A stretch of 45,072 nt of DNA, from assembly GCA_902784065.1 (NCBI GenBank), contig CACZTJ010000005.1, positions 1-45,072 on the forward strand, written 5' to 3'. The position numbers and the translations under genes were made by a program. The DNA comes from an uncultured Prevotellaceae bacterium. Its GTDB lineage: Bacteria > Bacteroidota > Bacteroidia > Bacteroidales > Bacteroidaceae. Of this stretch, positions 1 through 7,747 are shown one piece after another. Positions within the stretch are counted from its first letter, which is position 1. The number at the start of each line of letters is the position of its first letter. The notes under the pieces were generated by a model. The model was not told the DNA's origin and made no database searches. It saw only the letters and a list, made by a program, of their open reading frames with translations.

Positions 1-3
1 CTT

Positions 4-90
4 GGAAGGATGGGTGAGTGGCTGAAACCAGCAGTTTGCTAAACTGCCGTACGGGTTCCCGTACCGGGGGTTCGAATCCCCCTCCTTCCG
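4..90 (+). tRNA. tRNA-Ser (anticodon GCU)
   Basis: A class II tRNA with a long variable arm. The acceptor stem GGAAGGA (4-10) pairs with TCCTTCC (83-89), followed by discriminator G90. The anticodon stem GCAGT/ACTGC encloses the loop TTGCTAA, so the anticodon is GCT, reading serine AGY codons. The T arm has GGTTCGAATCC. The 3' CCA is not encoded (GCA follows), so CCA must be added enzymatically. Confidence 0.95.
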
Positions 91-119
91 CAGGGGTGAG
101 ATTCCAGAAAATGCAGCGC

Positions 120-194
120 GGTCGATTCATCTAATGGTTAGGATACAAGATTCTCAATCTTGGCATAGGGGTTCGATTCCCCTATCGACTACCA
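120..194 (+). tRNA. tRNA-Glu (anticodon CUC)
   Basis: The acceptor stem GGTCGAT (120-126) pairs with ATCGACT (184-190), with a G-U closing pair typical of some Glu tRNAs. The anticodon stem CAAGA/TCTTG encloses the loop TTCTCAA, giving anticodon CTC. The T arm is AGGGG-TTCGATT-CCCCT. CCA is encoded at 192-194, unlike the tRNA-Ser just upstream. The two tRNAs lie 29 bp apart and probably share a transcript. Confidence 0.95.
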
Positions 195-198
195 AAGT

Positions 199-222
199 AG
201 CTCCAGCAATGGAGCTTTTTTT
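199..222 (+). terminator. Intrinsic terminator of the tRNA pair
   Basis: The stem AGCTCC (199-204) and GGAGCT (211-216) with a 6-nt loop is followed directly by a run of T. It starts 5 nt after the encoded CCA of tRNA-Glu. Confidence 0.85.
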
Positions 223-239
223 GTTATATACCCCCATTC

Positions 240-428
240 CTGTCATTTCGAAAGGCTACGGGTAGGCGCTTTAGCGGGAATGCGTAGTCCTGTCACCTCG
301 AGTGCCCTTTTGTCATTTCGAGCGAAGTCGAGAAATCTCTATAAATCTCCCGAGATCTCTCCATGCGCTACGCTTAGTCGAGATGACAAAGGGGTAAACG
401 TCGAAACACATGGGGGTAAACGTCGAAA
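240..428. repeat. Gene-free stretch with short interspersed repeats
   Basis: No gene is visible between the tRNA terminator and 546. The 11-bp core TGTCAYYTCGA occurs at about 241, 291 and 311 on the plus strand and inverted at 378-388. The last two are the ends of an imperfect inverted repeat spanning about 308-392. A second motif, GGGGTAAACGTCGAAA, follows as two direct copies at 391-406 and 413-428. A close relative of the 11-bp core sits at about 37900, next to another hairpin. Similar intergenic palindromes are common in Bacteroidota; the function here is unknown. Confidence 0.7.
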
Positions 429-432
429 GTGA

Positions 433-464
433 TTTGGAAACAGCCTCAAATCTTCATACCTTTG
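433..464 (+). promoter_or_regulatory. Promoter of the 546 gene (-33 TTTG, -7 TACCTTTG)
   Basis: TTTG at 433-436 and TACCTTTG at 457-464 are 20 bp apart, matching the Bacteroidota primary sigma consensus (TTTG, 19-21 bp, TAnnTTTG). This predicts a 5' UTR of roughly 75 nt before the ATG at 546. Confidence 0.7.
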
Positions 465-545
465 CAATGTCAAAACCGCGAAAGTGGCTTCGAGCAAAGC
501 TCAACGACAGAAACATAGTATTAACAATTTAAAATAGTAAAAGGT

Positions 546-908
546 ATGAAAAAGATGTTTTTCGCCCTCGTGGCAATGGTGATGATGACAATGAGTGCTA
601 ACGCTCAGAGTATTAACAACAGTAAGGTGACCTTCGATCAGCTGTCCAGCTATCTGGAGCTTACTTCAAACCAGATTGAGCCAACGAAAACCGCTATGGC
701 TCAGCTTGAGAATTCGATGCAAGCCTACTATCAGCTTCAGGATGCTTCTAAGGCCGGTGAGACCTGGGAAAAGATTCAGGCTCGTCACAAGGCAACGATG
801 AAGAATATCCTCAATGAGAAGCAGTACAACAAGTATGTAAGCATGCTCGATCTGACGGTTAAGAATACAGCAGAGCGCATCATGATGCAGCAGACTGCCA
901 GCAAATAG
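546..908 (+). CDS. Small secreted helical protein, function unknown
   Basis: A 120-residue protein with a clear signal peptide (about residues 1-20, ending ANA before Q21). The mature part is predicted mostly helical and contains LELTSNQ and later LNEKQYNKY. These recall the LTxxQ-type repeats of Spy-like periplasmic proteins, but the resemblance is weak and no family is claimed. It is transcribed alone: a good promoter lies upstream and a strong terminator follows the stop by 18 bp. Its position just before a LytS/LytTR pair may be incidental. The reading frame and secretion are well supported; the function is not known. Confidence 0.8.
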   Translation: MKKMFFALVAMVMMTMSANAQSINNSKVTFDQLSSYLELTSNQIEPTKTAMAQLENSMQAYYQLQDASKAGETWEKIQARHKATMKNILNEKQYNKYVSMLDLTVKNTAERIMMQQTASK

Positions 909-925
909 ATTATACTTAAGTATTT

Positions 926-968
926 ATCTCTTCCGCATAGAGATTGTGCGGGAGAGATTTTATTTTTA
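926..968 (+). terminator. Intrinsic terminator after the 546 gene
   Basis: A 12-bp stem (926-937 with 947-958, one G-U pair) has a 9-nt loop and is followed by TTTATTTTTATT. The T-rich tail runs into the next promoter. Confidence 0.85.
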
Positions 969-971
969 TTA

Positions 972-1003
972 TTTGGTTCTTTGCTAACTTATTCGTAACT
1001 TTG
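972..1003 (+). promoter_or_regulatory. Promoter of the kinase/regulator pair
   Basis: TTTG at 972-975 and TAACTTTG at 996-1003 are spaced 20 bp apart, a full consensus match. The predicted start of transcription (about 1008-1010) coincides with the ATG at 1010, so the mRNA should be leaderless or nearly so. Confidence 0.75.
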
Positions 1004-1009
1004 CCAACG

Positions 1010-2014
1010 ATGAAGAAGATACAGATAAAAGATGTATGGCTGTTCGTAGCGCAGGTGCTACTATTGTCGTTGGTGCTGCTGTCACCAGGACTTATCAGTT
1101 ATGTCACGACTCACGATGCGGTAATGGCATGTGGTTCGCTTTGGATTTCCGCTTTCTGGCTGGCACCTGCTGTGGTGGTCTATCTGCTCAACTTCTATCT
1201 TTGCGTGCCCATGTTATGGTTCCGACATCGCTACTGGCAGTTTGGAATTGCCAATTTAGTATTGATATTGGTTTGCAATGCTCACCTGCTTTTTAAGAAT
1301 ATCAGTAGTCTGCCTGACATCTATCGCGCTGGTTATTCCTCATTTATGATCATTGCCCTGCTCGTCAACCTGATGGCCATCGGCATAGCCCTGAGTATCC
1401 GCTACGTGATGCGACAAGGCGAGAAGAAACAGAAGGAGGTGGAGGCAGAACTTGCATGGCTGAAGAATCAGATCAATCCCCATTTCCTCTTCAACACCCT
1501 CAACAACATCTCCAGTCTGACACAGATTGATGCCGACAAAGCTCAGGATACCGTGATGCAGCTGAGCGATCTGCTGCGCTATGCAATATATGAAACAAAT
1601 AAACAAAAGGTTCCATTGGAAGGCGAAGTGGAGTTTATGCGAAACTACATCGACCTGATGAAACTGCGCTGCAATGAGATGACGACTGTCAGCGAAGAAA
1701 TCGCAGTAGAGGACGGAAAGGTCGAAGTGGCTCCCCTACTCTTTATTTCCCTCATCGAGAATGCCTTTAAGCATGGCATGAACAGCAATGCCCCAGCCAC
1801 CATCGACATTAGTCTGAAGCAGAAAGACGGCACACTCATCTTCACTTGTGACAACACCAACAACCCCAAGCCCACTAAGGACCGCAGCGGTTCTGGCATC
1901 GGACTGGAGAACACCCGTCGCCGCCTGGACCTCCTCTATCAAGGTCGCTACCAATGGGAGCAGACCATCACAGCAGATAATGTCTATCACGTCAAAATCA
2001 CCCTTCAGCTATGA
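1010..2014 (+). CDS. LytS-type membrane sensor histidine kinase
   Basis: A 334-residue kinase of the HisKA-less LytS/YehU class (PF06580). The N-terminal part (about residues 8-135) has roughly four hydrophobic segments and no large periplasmic domain. The histidine motif NQINPHFLFNTLNN gives H158 as the phosphorylation site. The N box LIENAFKHG is at about 249-257 and the G box GSGIGLENT follows. The start at ATG 1010 is chosen over an upstream in-frame TTG at 944 because that TTG lies inside the terminator hairpin and upstream of the promoter. The gene overlaps the response regulator by four bases (ATGA), so the two form a two-component system. The signal sensed is unknown. Confidence 0.93.
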   Translation: MKKIQIKDVWLFVAQVLLLSLVLLSPGLISYVTTHDAVMACGSLWISAFWLAPAVVVYLLNFYLCVPMLWFRHRYWQFGIANLVLILVCNAHLLFKNISSLPDIYRAGYSSFMIIALLVNLMAIGIALSIRYVMRQGEKKQKEVEAELAWLKNQINPHFLFNTLNNISSLTQIDADKAQDTVMQLSDLLRYAIYETNKQKVPLEGEVEFMRNYIDLMKLRCNEMTTVSEEIAVEDGKVEVAPLLFISLIENAFKHGMNSNAPATIDISLKQKDGTLIFTCDNTNNPKPTKDRSGSGIGLENTRRRLDLLYQGRYQWEQTITADNVYHVKITLQL

Positions 2015-2727
2015 GACCCATAACCTGTATCATCGTTGATGATGAGCCGCTGGCAGTACGTCTCTTGGAGTCGTATGTTGAGAAGACGCCCGACTTGGAA
2101 CTGATGGCTTCCTTTACCGATTCCATTAATGCTATCAACGCTATCAAGACGCAGAAACCAGACTTGATATTTCTTGACATCCAGATGCCGAATATCGATG
2201 GTATGGAGTTAGCTCATAGTCTGCCTGAAGAGACGCGTGTCATATTCACCACTGCCTTTAAGGAATATGCTTTCGAGAGCTACGAGGTGAATGCACTCGA
2301 CTTTCTATTGAAGCCTGTCCGCTATAATAAGTTTCTCGCAGCTGTAGAGAAAGCCAGAAAGCTGTATCAGCAACCGTCCGCTCCACAACCACAGCAACAA
2401 ACTACGCTTTTCATCCGGGTTGAAGGAGAATGGCGCAACGTAACTATCGATCAGATCACCTATGTCAATGGAATGAAGGATTACGTGATGTTTTATCTTG
2501 ACAACGAACCAAAACCGCTGATTACCCATCTGACGATGAAAGCCGTTGAGGAGATGCTGCCAAAAGAAAAGTTCCTGAGAGTGCATCGCTCCTACATCGT
2601 CGCCGTTGACAAAATCCAAAAAGTAGATCGTAATGACTGTATCTACATCGATAAGGAGATTATTCACATCCCTGACGGCTATCTGCCCGCCTTCCGCCAG
2701 TTCCTCCAATCCCGTTCAACTCCCTAG
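2011..2727 (+). CDS. LytTR-family response regulator
   Basis: A 238-residue regulator partnered with the overlapping kinase. The receiver domain (about 4-118) has the acidic pair D10/D11, the phospho-acceptor D56 (in IFLDIQMP), T80 and K101 (LLKPV). After a Gln/Pro-rich linker (121-131) comes a LytTR DNA-binding domain (about 132-235) with the typical EKFLRVHRSYIV segment. LytTR proteins bind direct repeats upstream of target genes. Such pairs in Bacteroidota often control envelope or transport functions, but no target can be assigned here. The gene ends 5 bp from the stop of the convergent S41 protease. Confidence 0.94.
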   Translation: MRPITCIIVDDEPLAVRLLESYVEKTPDLELMASFTDSINAINAIKTQKPDLIFLDIQMPNIDGMELAHSLPEETRVIFTTAFKEYAFESYEVNALDFLLKPVRYNKFLAAVEKARKLYQQPSAPQPQQQTTLFIRVEGEWRNVTIDQITYVNGMKDYVMFYLDNEPKPLITHLTMKAVEEMLPKEKFLRVHRSYIVAVDKIQKVDRNDCIYIDKEIIHIPDGYLPAFRQFLQSRSTP

Positions 2728-2732
2728 CCTTG

Positions 2733-3836
2733 CTACAATTGATTCGCAATCCATAGAATCCACTCGTCGCAATTTTCAGTCAGCTTCTTGGGGTATGGCA
2801 GGTCGATATGAACATCAGGCGCCAACCCTGAACTTCCATTAGATTCTCCTTGAAGAAATAATGACGAAACGCAGGTAGGATAATATACCCAGATCTGACT
2901 GTTCGGCAATGGCGTACCAATGATGTTTCCAGAGTACTGAGCACCCCAGGTATTCTCTTTACCATAAACTTTTGTCCGCGTCATATCGCAACACATCTTG
3001 GCAAACCTGATGAGTGTCTCTGCCGAGCTAGCAGTATTCTTATCTATCACAATAGCCGCTTTCTTAGGCAATGGAGAGATAGGAAAATTTTCTACACTAT
3101 CTTCATCATCTTCTATCTTCACCATTTCCTCTTGACTCTTACGACAGTTGTCAACCAACCATTTGGCCACTTCGTCGTCAGGATTATCGTTTAATATACG
3201 CTGGTAGAACGACAGGTTCTTAGGCGTATTCCTGAAGAAAGTACATTCTGGCGAAGACGGCTGGTGATCGTACAGCAACGGGAAGATCGGCTCCCAGATA
3301 GCATCGCCACCGCCTGTATTACCTCTCACATCTATAATCAGATGGTCACAACCTGACTGCAGATATGCTTGTGCTGCATCCTTGAGCCATTGGTAAGTAG
3401 GGTTCTGCCCAGTACACGATGGCACACGGATCAACCATGTTTTATCGTTCACCTTATACGATACTGGTTGGGGGGCATACTCAAACAACTTGGCATAGCG
3501 AATGTGGCATTTCGCAAAATATTGGTCAAAAAATAGTTGACAATCTACATACACATGTCCGTCGAACTGACTGAAGAACCAATAGCAATACTCGCACACC
3601 GCCTGTTGGATACCTATTTTCCCTGTAGATAGATTTTGACTGATCTCAGCTTTCATCTTTTGATAATCATCGCCGTAGCCCTTCTGCATGATGATAGGGA
3701 AGCCTGTATAATTAGTTTCCAACATCTGAATCAGCGAATCAAGGTCAGATACATTTTTACTGATACTGTCAGGCTCCAATGCCCTGGCATTTGACACTAT
3801 AAGAGTTACGAATAAAGATAATAACAGTTTCTTCAT
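2733..3836 (-). CDS. Secreted S41-family (tail-specific type) protease
   Basis: A 367-residue protein with a signal peptide (MKKLLLSLFVTLIVSNARA) and a C-terminal S41 peptidase domain. RGNTGGGDA is the S41 substrate-loop glycine motif, and DKNTASSAET contains the serine nucleophile. The GKENTWGAQYSGN stretch near the end also fits this family, which includes C-terminal processing and tricorn-core-like proteases. No PDZ domain is evident. ATG 3836 is preferred: an in-frame GTG at 3875 would put 13 residues ahead of the signal peptide and overlap the stop codon of pepD. It is the last gene of the long minus-strand run, 38 bp after pepD. The substrate is unknown. Confidence 0.85.
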   Translation of the reverse strand: MKKLLLSLFVTLIVSNARALEPDSISKNVSDLDSLIQMLETNYTGFPIIMQKGYGDDYQKMKAEISQNLSTGKIGIQQAVCEYCYWFFSQFDGHVYVDCQLFFDQYFAKCHIRYAKLFEYAPQPVSYKVNDKTWLIRVPSCTGQNPTYQWLKDAAQAYLQSGCDHLIIDVRGNTGGGDAIWEPIFPLLYDHQPSSPECTFFRNTPKNLSFYQRILNDNPDDEVAKWLVDNCRKSQEEMVKIEDDEDSVENFPISPLPKKAAIVIDKNTASSAETLIRFAKMCCDMTRTKVYGKENTWGAQYSGNIIGTPLPNSQIWVYYPTCVSSLFLQGESNGSSGLAPDVHIDLPYPKKLTENCDEWILWIANQL

Positions 3837-3874
3837 AATGGGTTCATAATGATGATGCAAAGATAAAAAGGACA

Positions 3875-5305
3875 CTATAATGCAGCAAGACGTTTGAGGA
3901 GTTCAATGAGCACTTGCCAGATATCCTCTATAGTCGATAGTTCAACACGTTCGCTTGTTGAATGCGGTTCTACGATACGTGGGCCGATGCTGGCAATCTG
4001 AATGCCAGGATAGTGCTCGACGAAGAACCCCGCTTCAAGCACGAAGTGCATGGCCACCATCCGTGGGCGCCAGCCCAGTACATCCTGGAACGTGTCGGAG
4101 GTAAGCTGCAGGAATGCCGACTGTTGGTCTTCCTGCCAGGCTGGAGCCGACATCACCATTTCCGATTTTGCCCCATTCTTAGCAAAGACATCGGCAATCT
4201 TGCGGCTCAACGACATCATGTCAGCATCGATGAAGCTACGCGTATGGGTGGAAATGAAGATACAATCCTCTTCCGTCTGAATACGCCCGATGTTATTGGA
4301 GGTCTCAACGGTGTCTGCCATCGCCTCACTCATCTTAATCACGCCCTGTGGAATCTGTTCCAGACAGGTCATCATGGCGTTGATGGCTTCGGGATCTATG
4401 ACGGTCTTCTGAGGTGAACATTCGTTAATGGTGCAGCGGATGGCAGGGTCGGTATCGCCGTATTGCCTGCGCAGCTGCTCGTTGATGGCATTCACTTGCT
4501 CCATCAGGAAATCTTGGTTGTCTGATGGCATGTGGATGATGATTTCTCCCGATGAAGCGATGGAGGCGTTGGCCTCTCCGATATTGATGGAAGCAACCTC
4601 TATATCGTGTTTCGTGCGGATGGCATCCAAAACCTTCCACGCCACCTTGACAGCACTACACCGTCCCTTGTTGATATCGACGCCGGAATGACCGCCCAGG
4701 CCACCATTGATGTTGATGGCGCAGTAACCTGTACCATTCGCGTTCTTACGTTCCACGGGGATGCGATGGAACTGAAGGCAGGCTCCGGCTGCACCCGTCG
4801 TGATGGTGTCGTAGTCTTCGGAATCCAAGTTGATGACCTTGCGACCCTTCAGAAATTCGCTGCTCAGTTGTGAGGCTCCCGACATGCCGTCCTCCTCGTT
4901 GGTGGTAGTCATGACCTCCAGCGGGCCGTGCACCATCTCGTTGCTCTCCAGCACAGCAAGTGCCATCGACAGTCCGATGCCGTTGTCAGCGCCCAGCGAG
5001 GTGCCTCGTGCCTTCATCCATCCATTCTCTATATAGGCATCAATAGACATGTTAAGCGGATCGTTCATGCCCACGCAAACCATATCCATGTGGTTGAGCA
5101 GCACGACAGGTTCTGCACCCTCATGGCCCTGTGTGGCTGGTTTGCTGATGACGACGCAGTTCTCCTTGTCGCGCTTGTAGGGCAGATTCAGCCGCTCTGC
5201 AAACCGACACAGGTAATCTGCCACTCGCTCTTCATGGTGCGAAGGGCGTGGGATCTGGTTCAGTTCCTTAAAGATCTGGAATACACGTTCTGTTGTAGTT
5301 GTCAT
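3875..5305 (-). CDS. pepD: Aminoacyl-histidine dipeptidase (M20 family, PepD)
   Basis: A 476-residue cytosolic M20/M28-clan metallodipeptidase that cleaves Xaa-His dipeptides such as carnosine. The zinc-binding motifs are in order: LLNHMDMVC (His, then catalytic Asp), LGADNGIG (bridging Asp), TTNEEDGMSG (catalytic Glu plus ligand Glu), LDSED, and a C-terminal EPHSTSER His. A lid domain is inserted between the catalytic halves, as usual for PepD, and the length matches the family. It follows the LolA-like gene by 29 bp on the same strand and may be cotranscribed with the leu run, though an internal promoter cannot be excluded. Confidence 0.95.
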   Translation of the reverse strand: MTTTTERVFQIFKELNQIPRPSHHEERVADYLCRFAERLNLPYKRDKENCVVISKPATQGHEGAEPVVLLNHMDMVCVGMNDPLNMSIDAYIENGWMKARGTSLGADNGIGLSMALAVLESNEMVHGPLEVMTTTNEEDGMSGASQLSSEFLKGRKVINLDSEDYDTITTGAAGACLQFHRIPVERKNANGTGYCAININGGLGGHSGVDINKGRCSAVKVAWKVLDAIRTKHDIEVASINIGEANASIASSGEIIIHMPSDNQDFLMEQVNAINEQLRRQYGDTDPAIRCTINECSPQKTVIDPEAINAMMTCLEQIPQGVIKMSEAMADTVETSNNIGRIQTEEDCIFISTHTRSFIDADMMSLSRKIADVFAKNGAKSEMVMSAPAWQEDQQSAFLQLTSDTFQDVLGWRPRMVAMHFVLEAGFFVEHYPGIQIASIGPRIVEPHSTSERVELSTIEDIWQVLIELLKRLAAL

Positions 5306-5334
5306 ATGTTTAAACCTCCCTATATTTATCTCGA

Positions 5335-5988
5335 CTATTTTAATACGACGATGGCGGCGGAGGGGTATTGATCGGGATTGAAGGTGAAGATATCGTCGGG
5401 TACGCCGATCTTCATGTGGGTGAGCTTCATGGTCAACGTGGCATCGTCGGTAATGGTCTCCATCTCACGGAACATATAGTCGTAGCCATCGATGGTCATC
5501 TTGACTTTCTTGGGGGCGCCTGGATCCTTGGGCTCGGTGAAGGTGATGACATAGTTGCCGAAGCGCGTCTTCATCGTGGCCTTGCGGTATTCAAGGTCGA
5601 TATGAAGGTTGAGGTCGTAGTCGGTTTTCGGTTTCTGGTCGCTCTGTCGGATATAGATGGTGTCGCCCTCGACGCCCTGGATGTATTTCCATTGGTTGAC
5701 GCCATCGAAGCCGCCCGCTGATTTCGTAGGCTGACCGAGCACCTTCATGGTGAGATAGAACTTGTTTTTGTTGTCTTTCGCAAAGGCGTTGATCTGACCG
5801 CTGAGAACGGTGACGAGGGATACCCTGGCCTTGAGACTCATCTCGTATTCCACGCCCTGAGGATCGCCCATTGCCTTGGCGCAGCGACGCAGCACGTCGG
5901 TGACCTCTTCGGGAATCTGCGCCTGAAGGGGTAAGGCTGTGCTGAGGAACAGCAGGAGGAGCAGTGCGGAATGTTTGATCTCTCTCAT
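5335..5988 (-). CDS. LolA-like outer-membrane lipoprotein carrier family protein
   Basis: A 217-residue exported protein with a signal peptide (about 1-23, ending LQA). The mature part alternates beta-strand-like segments of the LolA/LolB fold: a region starting from VEYEMSLKARV, then NKNKFYLTMKVLG, a FDGVNQWKYI turn, and the C-terminal VPDDIFTFNPDQYP, which resembles the end of many LolA-like proteins. LolA carries lipoproteins across the periplasm; whether this paralogue does so, or binds another lipid, cannot be told from sequence. It lies 24 bp after the TPR gene and is part of the minus-strand colinear run. Confidence 0.72.
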   Translation of the reverse strand: MREIKHSALLLLLFLSTALPLQAQIPEEVTDVLRRCAKAMGDPQGVEYEMSLKARVSLVTVLSGQINAFAKDNKNKFYLTMKVLGQPTKSAGGFDGVNQWKYIQGVEGDTIYIRQSDQKPKTDYDLNLHIDLEYRKATMKTRFGNYVITFTEPKDPGAPKKVKMTIDGYDYMFREMETITDDATLTMKLTHMKIGVPDDIFTFNPDQYPSAAIVVLK

Positions 5989-6012
5989 GGGGTCTCAAGG
6001 AATAAAAGGGGG

Positions 6013-6681
6013 TTAACGGCAGCGGTCGTACCACTCTTTGAGGGCGGCACGAGGGGTGCCCTGACGCACAAGCTCATCGAGGGCCAGACGGGCATCGAGG
6101 ATGCGCTTCTGACGCAACAGGACATCGATCTTCGAGACGGCAAACTCCACATTCTTGGGCTGCAGGCGGATGGCCTCATCCCAGTCGTAGAGTGCCACAT
6201 CGTAGAGCTGCTGTTCGGTCTCGTAGGCGGCACGGGCTGCATAGGCGCTGGCACTGTCGGGGAAGAGCTGCACGCAGCGGTTGAGCTGGTCGACGGTATC
6301 GGCACGGCGCCCCAGCTTCTGGAGGATATGCGCCAGGCCGAGATGGGCCTCGAGGAAGGTGGGATCGATCTGGATGAAGGTCTCGTAATCGTTCCTGGCC
6401 AGATCGTAATGATGCTGCTGGGAGTGGCAGTAGGCTCTGAAATAGAGGGCTGGGAGGTTACGGGCATCGAGACGTAACACGTCGCCATACTCGGAGATGG
6501 CATAGTCCCACTGCTGCAGATTAATATTGGCCTCGGCCTTCTTCATACGGAGGTTGATGTCGCGGGGGTTCAGACGGATCTGCTCCATCAGTGTAGAGAC
6601 GGAGTCGCGCCACTGTTGTGGGGTCTGCGCCTGCGCGCAGACCGCCATCAACAGAAGGCTCATTATTAACAATTTACGCAT
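6013..6681 (-). CDS. Exported tetratricopeptide-repeat protein
   Basis: A 222-residue protein with a signal peptide (ending AQAQ at about 17-20) and then four to five TPR units. Characteristic motifs are [60 protein letters not shown] and [18 protein letters not shown]. TPRs mediate protein-protein contacts; no partner is evident. Its start overlaps the end of leuB by 8 bp, so it is translationally linked to the leu operon although no amino-acid biosynthetic role is expected. Confidence 0.85.
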   Translation of the reverse strand: MRKLLIMSLLLMAVCAQAQTPQQWRDSVSTLMEQIRLNPRDINLRMKKAEANINLQQWDYAISEYGDVLRLDARNLPALYFRAYCHSQQHHYDLARNDYETFIQIDPTFLEAHLGLAHILQKLGRRADTVDQLNRCVQLFPDSASAYAARAAYETEQQLYDVALYDWDEAIRLQPKNVEFAVSKIDVLLRQKRILDARLALDELVRQGTPRAALKEWYDRCR

Positions 6682-7735
6682 TCTTGATGTAATTGACGAT
6701 CCACTCTCCTACCTCACGCGTGCCGTATTTCTCGCCACCAGCGACTTGGATCTCAGGGGTACGCACGTTGGCATCGAGCGAGGCATTGACGGCCTCACGC
6801 ACTAGGGCACCTTCTCTATCAAGTCCGAAATGCTCGAGCAGCATGGCGCCTGAGAGGATCTGTGCCAGCGGGTTGGCGATGTTCTGACCTGCCGCCTGGG
6901 GCCATGAGCCGTGAACGGGCTCGAACAGCGGGGTGTGCTCTCCCAGGGAGCTGGAGGGCTGAAGCCCCATAGAGCCGGTGATGCAGGAGGTCTCGTCGGT
7001 GAGGATGTCGCCAAAGGTGTTCTCGGTGACGATGACATCGAAGAAACGGGGCTCAGTGAGCACACGCATCGAGGCATTGTCGATAAACATATAGTCGGTC
7101 TTCACATCGGGATACTGCTTCTCCATCTCCTGGGCGATCTGACGCCACAGGCGACTGGATGCCAAGACATTGGCCTTGTCAACCACCGTGAGGTGACGAT
7201 GGCGCTTCATAGCCATCTCGAAACCTACCTTGAGGATACGCTCGATCTCAGGACGGGTATAGATGTCAGTATCGTAGGCCTTGTCGTTGTCCTGATACTT
7301 CTCACCGAAATACATACCACCGGTGAGCTCACGGAGCACCACGAAGTCGGCACCACGCAGCAGCTCATCCTTCAGCGGTGACTTATGCAGCAGACAGTCG
7401 AAGGTGGCCACCGGGCGCACATTGGCGAAGAGACCGAGCTTCTTACGCATGGCCAGCAGACCGGTCTCTGGACGGATCGGCAGCGTGGGGTCGTTGTCGA
7501 AGCGCAGATCGCCTACGGCTGCGAAGAACACGGCATCGGCACGCATACACACCTCGTGGGTGCTGTCGGGATAGGGATCGCCACAGACATCGATGGCATG
7601 GGCACCACAGATGGCTATCTCGTACTCAAACTCATGTCCGCACTTCTCAGCTATCGCGTCGAGCACGGCTACTCCTTGTTTCATAATCTCAGGTCCGATA
7701 CCATCGCCCTCGAGAATCGCAATCTTTAATTTCAT
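6674..7735 (-). CDS. leuB: 3-isopropylmalate dehydrogenase
   Basis: A 353-residue NAD-dependent beta-decarboxylating dehydrogenase of the isocitrate/isopropylmalate family. It converts 3-isopropylmalate to 2-oxoisocaproate in leucine synthesis. Diagnostic parts are the N-terminal [11 protein letters not shown], the substrate arginine region [36 protein letters not shown], the [12 protein letters not shown] metal-site helix, and [18 protein letters not shown] of the cofactor site. With citramalate-derived substrate the same enzyme would yield 2-oxobutyrate for isoleucine. It is the last leu gene of the operon, 12 bp after cimA. Confidence 0.97.
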   Translation of the reverse strand: MKLKIAILEGDGIGPEIMKQGVAVLDAIAEKCGHEFEYEIAICGAHAIDVCGDPYPDSTHEVCMRADAVFFAAVGDLRFDNDPTLPIRPETGLLAMRKKLGLFANVRPVATFDCLLHKSPLKDELLRGADFVVLRELTGGMYFGEKYQDNDKAYDTDIYTRPEIERILKVGFEMAMKRHRHLTVVDKANVLASSRLWRQIAQEMEKQYPDVKTDYMFIDNASMRVLTEPRFFDVIVTENTFGDILTDETSCITGSMGLQPSSSLGEHTPLFEPVHGSWPQAAGQNIANPLAQILSGAMLLEHFGLDREGALVREAVNASLDANVRTPEIQVAGGEKYGTREVGEWIVNYIKNA

Positions 7736-7747
7736 ATTACTAATAAA

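Noticed and set aside
944-1009. Upstream start for the sensor kinase (TTG at 944) adding 22 residues
   Set aside because: The codon lies in the loop of the terminator of the previous gene and upstream of the kinase promoter, so it cannot be in the main transcript.
3837-3875. GTG start for the S41 protease
   Set aside because: It would place 13 residues ahead of a clear signal peptide and overlap the pepD stop. ATG 3836 begins the signal peptide directly.
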